From Limnoperna fortunei (lineage: Eukaryota; Mollusca; Bivalvia; Mytilida; Modiolidae): a stretch of DNA of 64,000 bases. Below the pieces are notes generated by a model. The model searched no databases. It saw nothing but the letters and a program-made list of their open reading frames with translations, and had not been told where the DNA came from. Positions 42,201-57,200 of the stretch are shown here, one piece after another (within the stretch, counting starts at the first letter, position 1; the number at the start of each line of letters is the position of its first letter). The stretch is from positions 49,721,657-49,785,656 of the forward strand of contig OX104119.1 in assembly GCA_944474755.1 (NCBI GenBank), in the 5' to 3' direction. The position numbers were made by a program, and so were the translations under genes.

Positions 42201-45200
42201 TGCCTACGATTTATTACTATTTAAAGTTGCTCAGTAGTGGTTATCCAATTTCAATAATCGATATTCAAGTGTCATCAATGGATTAACTTGGTAATTACTC
42301 ATTCCAATCATACAGCCTTTTAGAAATAAAGCAACACTTTTCTTTCTTCATTATGTGTGCTGTCATGAGTCAAGTGCAGAAAAAGGTGAACATGAAAATA
42401 TGCCTAATTTTCTAAAAATTTTTTTACATTTTCATTTTCGGTGAACCTCTCTCAAATACATCTGCCTTATTAAAGATTATTTGACCCTTATGAATGTGAT
42501 GGATGTAGGAACTTGAGAAAAAATTTCTCCTGTCTACATTTAGGACCTATTTTAAGATTGTTAATAATTTTAATGTTGGCTGCTCAATAAAACGTATGGG
42601 TCACCCTGTTAAAGCGTGTTCTAACTGCTCCCATGTGTATTTAACAATGTGTTGTCCACAGGCTGAAACATAAAAAATCTTAAACCGACTCTATGGTTAG
42701 TTACACATATCTTTAAATGTTGAATTGTTGGATCATGTATGTTCCTATGGACCAGCCCCCATAAGTTTCTAGTCTGTATGAGCGATTCTGGTTGTAGTAC
42801 TAAACAAAATAGAAATAAATAGACTAGATGAATGTTAATAATTTCAAATCTACATTAAAACCTGGTACAATGTTAGAGGGAAACTCAATATGTGAGTTAG
42901 TACCTGCTCTGCCATCAGGAGTCTGTGGTGTGTTGTATGTATTTGGGTATAAGTTTTCTTCGTCGATATTGAGAAAATTTTCCCAATAACTTTCTGGAAT
43001 CTCAAAAAACTTGTCCATCACCTATAACAGATAAAAGATGTATTAACTAGTATGTTTATATTGTAAATTCTCAGAAGGCATATCCTATGCATTCGACAAT
43101 TAGACAAGAAGCTCTGCTCGCATGTGGGACATGTCTGACACCAGTATCCAAAAAAAAAAAAAAAAAGAAAAAAAGAAAGAAAGAAAAAACATGTTAAATT
43201 TTTCCTGTGTGTGGTGGATTATACAGTAATCAGCAAGAATGTTAATTTCTTGCTGTTCTAACAAACTAAAACAAAACACAATTCAGAAGTAGATTACTTT
43301 TTGCATATACACATAAAATAAAAACAGACAATGTCTTGCAAACATCTATAAATCAATTAAAATTCTCAATGTAGATTTCTTACCATTGCTTGGTATTTGG
43401 TTTCATTTATCATCTGCAAGGGTTCAGGATCTGGGACAGAATACCCGACAACAGTAGGACCAAACACCTTGGCAAGGTTACTGGATGGCATCTTACATTC
43501 TGGACATTCTGATACCCTGTAAAATAAGTAAGATGAAATGATTACTTAACAATTTTTTGATAACATTTAACCAGCATACCATCATTAAACTAGATGAAAA
43601 GTATGCCCCCGAAGCAGAGAATTAAAGGTTGAAATGCTAGTGCTAAAGGTATTTTTTAGGATGTAAAGTGTGCCTGTAAGACACATATGATGCCAGCGTC
43701 TGACCAGCAACTTGAGCAGTGTGTTGCAACGGGCAGAAATTGTAAGAAAATCAAAGACAGAAATGGCTGGATTTCGTTAAACAGGAAGTAGTTGAGCGAT
43801 AAGACCTGAGGCCATGCTGATGTTGCATACCAAATTTCAAGAGAATGTGATCAGTAGTTGCTAAATAAACTGTTATGAAAATTTTTCCTGTTTTGACCAT
43901 TGAAACAGTCCAAGTTGGCTCAGAAAACAGGAAGTAGATAACTGACTGACCTGGAAAGGGGAGGTATAGTCTGGGATCCTGACTAAATATTCTCAATACC
44001 TTAAGCGGACTTCAGGTTCGAATATACAGTCGGGTCACCAGCAATGAATCTGGTCAAAATTTTGACCGGTTTGCAACATTCGGAATGCCTCAAAATTTAC
44101 GTCATTATTAACAGTAACTCCGATACAAAGCATTATCGCTATTTTGCAGTATTTTCTTTTGATCTTTGTGTGCGATATTATTCCATCTCACTCTACTAGC
44201 TTGAGATGGGCCCATCTCAGCTCGCTGTCAATACGTCGTTAAGTAACACTGTGACGTCACAATGTTACAAAACAGCGATAAACAGATTATTTACGTTTTA
44301 TGAAACTCGATGCATTTTCACCTCATCTCATCTCAGGGCTGTCGCCCTTTGATGAGATATGAACGAGAAAACGCATCTCGTTTCAAAAAACGTAAATAAT
44401 CTATAATTATGAGTCATAATATGACGTAACATACCACGTCCAGGTAAACAAATCAAATAAAAATACAGTTTATCAAAAGAATGCTTTTATAGATTTATGT
44501 ATCGAATGTGGAAATAACTTACAGAGATTTGTCAGTTTAACTTGAAAGCCGGAAAACAAGAAGCTGGTAGCTACTTTATTTAATTGTACTCCGACATAAA
44601 TTTCCAACGGAACGAAAAGCACGAAAAGTTAGGTAAAACATGGCGTTTTAACCCTTTCCTCCATAGACAAAAAAAAATTTAATGTATGATTTGCATGGGA
44701 TTTTTAGCAAAAATTAATTAAAAAATAAAGATATCTTGTTAATGCTGGAAAACTGTAATGATAAATGCTACATTTATAAAAATAACAAGGATAATAGGTT
44801 GAAACAAATCCTTTCTACTCATGCATAAAATAAAAAAAAATATGTGTTTCCATGGTAACAGTTTTTTGTAAAAATCTCAAAAATAATGAAAAAAATTTAA
44901 AATATTACAATTTTGTGTGTAAAAACCACCGAAAATTCATTTAAGTTAATGACTGGGTAAAAACTTTATGTAAATATGATTTTAAGAATTAATTTATAGT
45001 CTTACATTATCTATTAGCATAGCAGTGAGGCTGGATATAGCAAAGGGCTCGTCCATCTGCCTTTCACTGTGTCATAATGTCATGTTTATTCTATACAAGT
45101 TAATTAAACAAAAAGAGATTTGCACATTTGTTTGTAGGCTGAATGCAAACATGTTGCTATTGTAGGCCTGCTCTTGTAAGCTCTAACAGAAGGTAAATAT

Positions 45201-48200
45201 TCAAATTTCCTTTTTTTTGGGGGGGTGGGGGGGGAATCTTCTGTTTTGTTGAAAAAAACAAGGATTTTGTGACACAAGTCGGTAAGACTTCCAATTGAAC
45301 CCCCAATAAAAAACCCAATACATTAGACTATCACAAGATACATGGAGTTCACATGGCTCACACTTTCCCAATTGGCAATGCATGACTGTGTCCACTGTGT
45401 GGTTCACCAGTAGCTGCCACCCAGTGCCAACTTCTTTTATTTACATTCGAAATAATGCATTTTCAATGGGGGTTCAAATGGAAGTCTTTCCCATAAGTCT
45501 TATTTACACAGTAACTAAGTATGATCAGTTGTACCTTATATTTGAGCATTATTAATATCCAGTGATTTTTTTAAACAATTTTATTTTCAGTTATGAAAAG
45601 CAAGGATTTTTATATATGTATTTTCTGAGAAATCATTGGACAATTGCTGGGGAAGGGGTGTCACATTTGTAGCTAAAGAGTGCATTATTTAGCAACTGTA
45701 AGGTCAAACAGATTAATGGATTTTCTTGTTGACAGAAAAATAATAAATGTGAGACTCAGTATGTTGAAATTTTCAAGTAACAAACATGTGTTTACACCTG
45801 CGTGGCTGTCTATCTTTTGATTTCAGCCAGGACTTGTAGAAATTTACTGCTGTATTTTGAAACAATATGTATTTTAATAGAACAAGCAGAGTGGATTGTT
45901 AATGTCCACATAAAATTAATGGTTACCTAGTAGCCCCCTACCAGCATTGCTAAAGGGGACTATGGGTTTGCAAATCTGTCCGCCACATATTTTTTCTGAT
46001 TTTTTTTTTATAAACACCTGGAGATATTGAGCTGATATTTGGTATAAGAATTTAAAAATCATGAGTCGCAGATTAAGTTTGAATTTTATTCCTGTCTGAT
46101 GATTTTCCATGAAATTATGGTCCTTAGAAAATATCTATAAAATAAAAGTTTTTGTCATTGCAAAGTGTTGTAGGTTTTTAATTTGCGGGTAAGGGTATTG
46201 GCATGGCCATAGCAATACTTTCAGAACGCTTAATGATTTAAAAATCAAATAAAACTTACATCTCCCTCATATTTTGACAGCAAAATTAAAAATGCATAAT
46301 GTATGCCTACATACTGGCTTTAACCTTGGGTTAGCAGATAAGAGATACCCACTTATTGGGAAGGTTGTCAGGTTTAAATAAGGATGCATAGTGATGGACA
46401 GTTGTGGGTAAAGTCTTTGTATAATCACATGCTTCTTGAATCTTGAATGATAGGCCCTTTTTGAAGTTTTCAAACATAGTAAGCACATTGAAGCTGCTTG
46501 AAATGGGAAAATTACCAGTTACTACCCCAACTTCCAAATGTTTTAGTGGCATTCACAATGTCCATATATTTTTGGTCAATCCAGTCACACAGTAGCCCCG
46601 TGAGAAGCTTGTTCTAGTTCTGAACTTAGATGAATGCTGCTTAATGAACATATGCATGAACCAACTATCAATAAATCATAATGTTTGTTAAGGAATGTCA
46701 AAGCCACTGTCAGCAGCTTGTCAGGGGAGCATAAAACGATAAATCCAATTATTTCACACGAATTAAATGTTATATTCACCTGTCTTTTCATGTTAAGTTT
46801 GTATGTATACCACATGAATGTAAAATTCATTTATAAGCTCAGTATATATCTGGGATATTTACAATAATACCCATGAACCACAGGCCGTTTAATTAGACAT
46901 CAATTAATACTAGTTCATAATATACTATTTTGTCTTATTGCTTAAGTTATTGTAAAATGTAATACAATATTTGGTTTCCAATTTAAGAACTAACAGTTTA
47001 CTAATAAAAATGTTCCAGTTTTTACCTTCATGTCTGAGCAATATAAAAGGTTCATGTCGAAACTCCATTTGGTGCTATAGTTAAAGTTGTGTAAGGTTGT
47101 TGGGGAAACATGTGGAATTGGAAATCAGTCTGCTTATCTAAATTTCTGTTGTCATTAAATTAAAAAATTCTCTTGCTTCTCCCATTTTCCATTGTTGCCG
47201 CATGGGGGGAGGGGAGGACAAGAAGTGAAAGATGTCATTTAATTAAGATTGAAAATCACGATCATTTTAATTTTTAAACATGACACTGTGAATTCTGATT
47301 AACTGCAAGAATGTATGATTTATTACTTACTTAAACCTATTGAACTTGTTTTGCCTTGCAAAGTTATATCTGTCATGTGCATATTTTTTTTCATATTTTA
47401 ATATTCTGCATATTTCTATCTATATTTTAATTTCTGCAGTCCAAATAAAAATAAAAAAAAAAAAATAACAATACAAAAAGAAAGCTGAGGACAGGGATTT
47501 TTAAACTTAAAAATTTGTTTATGTCTCCAGTCTGTCTGACCAGAACATAAATTTGTACATTGTACCAAATAATTGCATTTTGCAACAAAAACGCAGATGA
47601 AATTGATTTACATATACAAAATTTATCCAATTAAATCTCATGTCCTTCTGTCACTCCTACTACAAGCATCATATGGATCTGGTCTTATGATTCTTAAATC
47701 TCATTTCATTGTAAAAAAATAACTTATTTTGTATTGCTTTTAGTAAATAATTCTAACAAGGAATTGACTTGTTTAAATATAGAATTTTTTTATCTGTAAA
47801 AAGTTGCTTCTGAAACTAACCGAACACAGGAGGTTCAGATAATAACACCTGGTTATGAGGGTTAGTGACATCATTTTTGTATTCATAGAATGGGCACGGT
47901 TGTAGGTTTTAGATGCACTATTTGAGTTGCATTTATATTTTGTGCAAACCTTATCCTTATTAGTCCTGTTTAATTGTTTGGAATAGTAATATTGCCAAAC
48001 ATTCCCTAGCCCTGTTTTAGACAATAGCTCAACAGAAAATCTCAAACATTTTCGTTTTGTACTAATTTATTAAATTACGCACGTACATCGCTTGTAAAAA
48101 GTGGGCGTGGCTGTGTGTTGCCCTAATGGTAAAAACTTATGAATGTACATATTTTATACAATTATTAAATCTAAAAATAAATAATTTCCAATGTATTATT

Positions 48201-51200
48201 GACTTAATATGATTTTAGCTATTAGCGGTTTATAACAAATCAAGAGAGATTAGAAAATATCTTTATGTTTATTCTAGTTACAATTTTCGTTTCATAATTC
48301 CCGCCCACGATGCGCGGTAAACCAGAAGTAATAGAGGGGTTTCGCCAAAACTGTGTTTTATTAGCATTTTCTTCTGTTTATTTACTAAAGATTTACTTAG
48401 GGAGAATCAAATCAAATCAATTTATAAATATTTATTTATTTGGCAACAGGAACGGTAGTTATTATTTACTTTTGAACGTTTTTGTGAATTGAAAAGTGGC
48501 ACTTGACATCGCCGGGTTCCTAACTTTCGGGTTGTCAATTTCAATCAAAATTTTTAAACTTAGAGGTCACTGTCATGATAAACAAAATCGTACAAATTTA
48601 AGGAAAACACCCATTTAAGCTCTTTCTAGTTCTTATTATTTCCAAAACGAAATATTATTACGATTTGAAGCAACCGAAGTGAAGCGACAGAAAAAATGGC
48701 CACGACCAAATTTTTCGGCATTTGTTTATAAGAAAAACATCAATTTCTCCACGAAAAATCCATATTATGAAAAAAAAATTCACCGGCTAATGCCCGACAA
48801 TACAGTTTCCGTGAATCACATTAAATGAGTTCAAAAGATTGGTCTGTTCGCAAGTGAGAAGTGATAGAATTGGGGTATTACCGAGAGGCGTCAAAAGGCG
48901 TCATTATGGAGTAAAGGGGTAGGCGTCAAAGGCGTCATTATGGAGGAAAGGGTTAAACAACCAATCAAACCGGGTAGTAAACTGGTGGTGACCTGGGGTT
49001 ATATATGAAAATGAAGCTTGCGTAAATAAAAAATATTGCACCATGGGACCAGGTTACGGGGAGGTATGGCACAACTCATCATGCTTAAGCTGTGCGCCAA
49101 ATTTGAAATCAATCACTTTAGTAGAAGCGGAGAAAACTGTTACAAAAATTTTTAATTACTATAACCAGGATTTTCACAATGTGAAATCCGGCCAAAAATT
49201 GAATGGAAATCAAAATCCATTGGTCCAGCACACTTTTATTATTTGTAGAAACATCCTACTAAATATTAAGACATGTACCCTTATCTCAGCTATCTAGCCT
49301 GCAAAATGACCAAGTCCAATGCATTATCTCTAATTTTATGAAAATTAAATGAAAATCAAAATCATTTGGTCCTGCCCACCATCATTATGTGTGCAACATG
49401 CTGTTGAATATAAATGTTGTAGCTCTAAAAATGAAGAAGATTGCTGGACATGTACCCCTATCTGAGGTTCTGGTCTGAAAACTGTCAGACTAAGCCCAGC
49501 TATCTGTAGTTTCAAGAATATATATCGAACCTTAAAGTTGTTTGGTCTTCGACACCTCTATTATGTGTTCAAATATCCTACTAAATATAAACTGTTGCTT
49601 CATAGATGAAAGAAAAGATAGCGGGATAAGACATGTACCCTTATCACAGTTATATGGTCTGCAAACTGACTGTCCAACTATCTGTAGTTTTAAGAATATT
49701 TACAAAAATCAAAATCCTTTGACCCTGCCCACCTCCATTATGTATACAAACATTCTGCAAAATATTAATGTTGTAGCCCTAAAACTGTAGGAGAAGTTAG
49801 CCAGACAAGCTAATCCAGATGGACAGACAAGGGTAAATTAATTTATCCCCGGCTTGTAACAAATGCAGACTTTTGGTTGGTTACCTGTCGGTACAAATGC
49901 CATGCCCCCGGCTTGGTTGCTAATGTTTCTGGTGTATTGTTTGTGCGTTGCTAATGTATGTTTTAGAGTACCATGTATGTTATTCCACAAAGGAATATTT
50001 CAGTATTTTCGTATTTGTTTTTTTTACTTCATTTCAACACACAGATGCATGTACACACATAAAAATGGATGAAATTGGAACTTGACGTCATTGTCTGTTG
50101 ACCTTTTTTGTTAATGTGATTTGTGGTGCCAATATACTAAAAGTAGAAAAAACATGTAAAACAGAATAAAAACTCATTAAACAAGCTAAGTCTGAGGTTG
50201 GTATCAAAAGGGTCCATCCTCGACTTGGTAAAATGGACATTTTTTGCATGGAAAACCTATAATTGTTTGTGAGCAACTGTGATGACATTGCCCATTTAGC
50301 TTACTTCTGGTGAGAGAAGAACATATGTCCAGCATTTTACACTTGTAAACCGGGGATTAATTCGTTACCTACATTATTACCCGGGTGTATGGAAATGGTA
50401 CCACCTCAGGCTGTCCAGAAGTACTTTCAGGTGATACCATTTCCATACACCAGGGTAATAAGGTAGGTGAATAACTATTGTTTTTTGAAGATATTTTTCT
50501 ACAAACCAAACCAGAATTTAAGTATTCATCTCTGTTTCAATTTATTTATAACAAAAAAGAACATCCCATCATCTTACCGTATCAAATGAAGAATGAGGAA
50601 AGCTAATGTGTCTCGGTTTGGTATAGGCAGTTTAGTGATAGCTTGGTATATCTCTGACTCGCCCATGCATTTATCTGTGTTTTCTGCAAATATTAATAAG
50701 CCATTTATAAAGCAATCTCAAATTCAATCTATATGTTAGTAGGAGTATCTTAACGTTTTTTTACTATGTATCGAGACTTTTTATAAACCAGAATTTCCAT
50801 TATAACTCTGTGGAAAACAAAAACGCACATTTCGACACATAGTCAAAATATACTTACTAGTACAGAAAATTAGATACGATTTAAAACAATATTGTTTAAC
50901 AACTTTTTGATAAAAAAAATGCAGACCACAAAAGCATTTTGAAACTGACAACTAGGTACCGTAAAAAGTGTCGTATTGTCCGCAGTTTTTTTCTTTTAAT
51001 CTAAGTCGGAAAGGAATGGTGCGGATTATACGTAAATACAAACTCGGTAGAGTTTTTTCGACCCGTTGATTGTTGTCACTGGCGGTCGCCATTTTGTTGT
51101 TGTGTTAGTTGCGGTATTTTCGTACTATTCTAACGTGATTCTTTTATAAACTTTCATTATGTATACTTTGTAATGATATTAATTTTACTTATATTATTTT

Positions 51201-54200
51201 TATTTATGATTTTAATTATAAACGACGAATAAAAATTGAAACGGATACGAAAATAGAGGATGTTTAAACCAGCTATGCGTAAAATGCAAATGGCGTCGTT
51301 ATGTAACGTTACAGTACGTTGCTGAAGATCGATGTTTTGATTGCAATCTTTGAGGGATTGAAATAAAACGTGTTATCTTTTTTCTTTTCTTTGTTTACGT
51401 TGATAAATGAAAGTTGACAAATCGGTTTGGTTTCGAAATGTGTGAGTATTTAACAATGATCAAGGTATCGAGTCAGTTCGCACTATTTTTTAATTTTATT
51501 TATTACAATCCTAAGAAATAAATAAAACGATAAACATTAATGATATTTTAGAAGAGAATAAATTACATATTACAGTAAAAAAAATTTAAAAAGCGCGCCC
51601 AAGTCGGACTCGGATGTCTTCATCATGACGCGTTTTGTAAAAATTTGTACGTGCGGATTGTACATGCATATAAGAATTTTTCCGCAATTTTCTGGTCCAA
51701 GAAAGGGGTGCGGACAATACGTAAATGCGGACTATACGCACCGTTTTACGGTAAGTAGTCCAAACTCTTATTACCTGCTGCATGAACAAAATCTTTCCAA
51801 AGACCATAGGTGACTAGAGGTTCCTTCAATCCTCTCAAAAAGTCCTTTATGCAACCACACACAACATGGATATCATCTATATGTGACTGAAATGTACAGA
51901 AAACTTGCAGAAATAAAATATGACACAAGAAAGCTTTACAACTTCATTACGTTAAGTATAAAGTAAATAAAATAGCAGCATGTTTTCACTGTTCTAAACT
52001 ACCATAAGATGAATATGTTTTTTGAAGGATTTTATGCCTCTTCTAAAATTTTATGTTAAATCATGATGCCCAGTTTTTTGGGGGAAAGAAAACCGAGTGG
52101 CAAGTGTAAATGCCCAACATTCAGCAGATAATATGTATGCATATTGTACTACTATTAATAATTATATAATAGTCAAGTAAATAAATTAGTATTGAATTTC
52201 CCCTGTACACCCTAGTCAGGTGGTGATGGTCGGGGTATTGTTCAAACCCTGACTTCTCAAATTTAGAAAAGAAAAAAAAATAGCAATCCTCTCAAGTACG
52301 CCCAGCCGGACGTCAGAATGAACTCACATTCCTATATTCTAGGAATTTATGTTATTATCTACCTTAGCCATTCTGCCACCAATGAAGGAAAAGTAAAATA
52401 TGACAATGTAATAGTTTCTGTTTCTGCATAATATTTTGTACAATATTGTGAAAGAAGAAGTTCCAAAAAGTAGTTTTTAATTTGTGTTGTTAAATGTGTG
52501 TTCTTCTTCAGGTAAACATGTTCAGAATAAGAAATATATAATCAACTCATACATGTCATAAGACTATGGAGTGGGTAAGATTGAAATTCCAGTTTGACAC
52601 ATGAACTAGCTTCCCCTATTTGATTTTGATTAGTTTTATGACTCACCAGGTTTGGTATACCCTTCCCTTTGAAGAAATCTTTCTTTAGTTCTTTTATCTG
52701 GCTGTCTGACCTGTTGGATAAAAACATTATATGAAGTATGAAATCAATCTCTAGTTAAAGGCAAAAAGCCATAAAGCCATATTAAATCAAGTTTTTTCTC
52801 TCAAATATGTACCATACTAAATAAGCATAAACAGAATAGTCTTTTAAAAATATTTTGAAAATTTGAGCCAAAGATATTTTGTCCATATTTCAAACAAAAA
52901 ATGATGAGAAAGTTGGGGATTTATTTTGTTGGTCACTTGCAAACAGATTCAGTTTACAATTGTGTATGAATTTATGATGTGCATTCCCATCTAAATCTTT
53001 GGCACTGTTTACAGGTAGTTTAAAGTAAAATAAAATTTTTTATACTTTCTAAGCCTGTTCCATTATGGTGGGAAAAAAAAGGATTTTTTAAATTTTAGTT
53101 CATATTAAGACAAATTTTCGCTCCTTTGCTTCTTCTTGTATATGTTGAATTAGAATAGACCAAAATTTGTACTTATAGCTCCTTGTTTACCTTAGTCTGG
53201 CAGAATAGCATCATAACATAGCAGATAAACTTGGACACACTCAATCAAATATTAAGTAATCTTATACTAACCCAGGCACTCTGTACAGTCCAACCTCCGT
53301 CAAGCCTCTGGCTTCTACTTCATTTACACAATGCACCTAAAATAAGGGTAATAGATTAGTGTAGTAATAACCAGACAAAAATTAATGAAACAAACAAAAC
53401 TGTCCAGAAATTACCATTTTAAAAAGCAATATTCTAAATTTAATATAAAGCTGAAGAAAAAAGGTCACAATAATAAATTCTAAAAGTCACAAGCCTTCAA
53501 ACCACGTCATGCAAGGACATAATAAATCTTAAGTTATTACATGTATTTTTATTTTATTTAAAAATGGTGCAGTTTATTCCTAATCGGAGTAAAATCCACT
53601 TACAATGATTCCTGGAATGTATGGCGGGTCAACTGGTGTGTAGTCTGACAACAAGCCCTAAAAAACACATTTTACTCTAAAGTCCAAACTAGGTATAAAA
53701 TAAACTGAGTAGCATCAGTTATTGTTATCACAGAATGTAGTGCCATTTTTTTTCAAGAAAATTAATTCTGTTTCTGATTGATTATGGAAGATGAAACATT
53801 GAAATGATTTTTTTAAAATCTCTTAGTAAAATAAAAAACATTGAAATCATTTTTTTTAAATCTCTTATTAATATAAAAATGAATTATCATAACCCGAAAT
53901 TGCAATATAAAATTTTTATATAAACACATACCCCTGTCAGTTTAGTTCCACCAGGAGTACTTGGTGCAGTAGGTATACAGGGAAGTGGTAGACTGTCTTT
54001 ACAGTCTGGATGACATGAGGCTCTGCAGTCTGAAAGAACAAACACTGTTTTTATTGCAACTAAAAAAAAACATATAGTTAAGCTATAAATAGCTCGTTTC
54101 CATATCTTAAATGTAAATCTATATTTTTCTTGTCTGTACAGAGAAAAAGGTATGATTATTTGAATAAAATATATTAACCTTACAAAGGATAAAACCAAAT

Positions 54201-57200
54201 ATATCCAATAATACTGTTATGAAAATAGCAAGTCTCAACATATGCTGTCCTTTTGTGAACAGAACTTTTAGCACAACTTCGAATGTAATATGTAAATACA
54301 ATCACACTATGATCAATTGAATTAGAGCAACTTCTTCACAGGTCCAAGTTAAAACTGACTTTATTTCAGCTTTGAAGCGATGTCGTTACATATGCTGCAT
54401 TTTCTTCATTATTATAAAAATCAAAATAAGATTAGCAGTTTCCCACAAAACTTTATTTTTTAAACATCACAGCAGTCATTACCTTTACATTTCATGGCCA
54501 TTCTTCCAAACCCTATTCTTTTTCCACACTGAAATTAAATTGAACAATTTCTTTATAAATCAAAGTTGGCCTTTTGCAGTAAACTTTTTCCCAAAGTTAA
54601 CTGACAAAAAAAAAAGGAATGCCAGTTTTTCTACCGAATGTGTATGTCTGTTTTGGGTCCTCGACATGATCAACAGCCTCCTCCCCCAATGAAACTAGAC
54701 ACCATAATATATGTTCTATTATGATTGAATTTGAAGATTTTCTCCGTAGTTTGATAAATGGTTTGTTTCAATAGGATATAACGCTTCTTTTCAGCATTTT
54801 TGCTAATTCATAACATTCAGTTTATATTGGATGATTAAGCCAATCAAACTGAATGTTATATGTAAAATGGCTTCCCTATGCAAAAAATAGCATGAGTAGA
54901 AGGCAGACCAAGAAGCTGTTGGGTTATAGGCCAAACCCAAAATAAATAATGCACATGCATTATATTGATCTCCAGTTTTGATGCGTTTGTTTCATTGAAT
55001 GGTGTTTTAATGCCACTTTCAGCAATTTTTCAGCTACATAGTGGCGTCCAGTTTTTATTGGGAGAGGAAGCCAGAGTACCCAGAACGAACCCCTGACCTG
55101 CGTCTCCAATGTTAAAATATTTTATCTTTTCTTAAGTACAATGCTGCAAACTAAATGTTGAAAACTAATATGTGTTTATTGTACGTTTGCATCCCGATAC
55201 ATATCATTTTGTGAGGGATAGTATATCGTTACAGCTTATGCCTAATACTTACCGGTGTACAGGTCTCTGGTTTAATGACTGTTTTAGAGATGAAGAAATG
55301 AACTCTGTTTAATCCTTTGCTGGCTGACAAGGCCTTTCTCATTCCAGGTGTTCTGAAAATTATGTCAAAAATTGTTAGCAATTTAGAGGCTACTGACAAA
55401 AATAGAATCAAGGGTCATTTATTTAGAAAAAAGTATGGCCAACAGGAAAAAAATTTTGTTTCTTTAAACATTCTGTGTTCACCTAAAAAAAATCCACTTC
55501 TTACAGTCAAGATTCAATGTTTTAATGTTCTTACTTAAAAGAAGAGCCAGTTTAAACCTAAAATCTAGGATAACTTCAACATTTACTGAGGGAGTCTATA
55601 AAAGCATTCACAGCAAGCAATCAATGCCTGGCAGGACTGCATTTAAGACTGCTCATATTTAAATTCTGAACACAAATATGAAAACTTCAATGTTAATACA
55701 TTTAAACAAGTACAGTAGATCACCCCCTCCCCCCATCTGAGTCATGAAGGTGGTCTTATTTGAGGGAATACAGATTTATTGGTTTATTCCATGAAAATTA
55801 AAGTGTATAGAGAATCAGACAAATTAAATACTTGTAATGTATTTTATTAATGAGAATAAAAACAAATTTAAAAAAAATTCTGTTGTTGAAATGTAAAAAA
55901 GAAAGGTGCTATAATGTCATAATAGTTCCAAGTCTCCTTAACAATGAATGTTTCTGTTCCTGTTTTTATCACTTTATTGTCTACCCAGGTTCCAATTTGT
56001 AGTTCATTAGGATTCCATTAGCAAAAATTCTGGTTGTATCTTTTGACAGCTTGAATATGTTCGACCATCAAAGTTATGGACATCAGTGGACTTTGACAAC
56101 TTTTTGATTGATGTTGGTACAGTAGCCCCCTCTTATAAGACCACTCATCTGAGTCATGAAAGTGGTGTTATAATGGGGGTGGTCTTTCTTGAGTTATACA
56201 GTGTATATTGGCATCTCAGTTGAATTTGGCAGCAAGAAATGTGAAGTATTATTGATTATGATGGCCGGTACATGTAGTTTTATCTCCTTGTTGAATATTT
56301 CAGTCTTGTTGTTTTAACAATAAACCCTATTTCTGTCATGACATAATCAAACTGATCTACAATATACTACTTGCTTTCACCTTTATTACAGCAAGAAAAC
56401 CTTTCTTCTTTTACATGATTTTGACATTTGTTTACAGGTTATTGAACTGGTTTTTCGATATTCAAGACTTCCAAATCAAACATCCGGTCAGTTATAATGG
56501 TCTTTTTTGGTCCTGTCTGAGATTGTTCATGAGATGTAAATAAACATTAGAAACAGCCAATTCATCAGGATTTTGGCCAGATAAAGTGGGTGGTCACTGG
56601 CCAAGGGGATCTTATACGAGGGGGCTACTGTACCATTCGCCGCTTGATGAATAATTTCAGTCTTATTTTTTATAATAAACCTAATTTCTATCACGCTGGT
56701 ATCAAAATAATCTGCAATATCCTACTGGCTTTCCACTGATATTTAATCTAATCACCGAGATTTTTAATTCCAGCTTTAAGACATTTCGGAACTAGTTTAC
56801 CACTGGTTTACCATAAAAAAAAACACAAATCTAGTTCTATATAAGACTTGAAAAACAAATATAATTCAGTCAGTGAAAATGGTCGTTTGAATGTTACCTG
56901 GTGTCAAAAATACATGGTTGATAGTCGTGTCTGAGAGAGGAAATTCAACTTTAGAAATTTTGCTTAATTCATGAGGATATTGGCCAGATAAAGTAGGTGG
57001 TTGCTTGCAAGGGGATCATATAACATAAGACGGTGACTACTGTACACTATGATTTTAAGATATGTACTTTAACATACTCAGAATTTCCTGGGGTTCTTTT
57101 TCCTCTAGATTTCCTTCTGTTGTTGTTCCTGTTGCCAGGAGTGGCATAATAAGAATCATCAGATTCTGCTTCACTGTCTAAAAAATATAACATATATATA

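Noticed and set aside
45916..46552. Open frames inside the piggyBac-type element
   Set aside because: Short (under 80 codons) and without any transposase motif that I can recognise.
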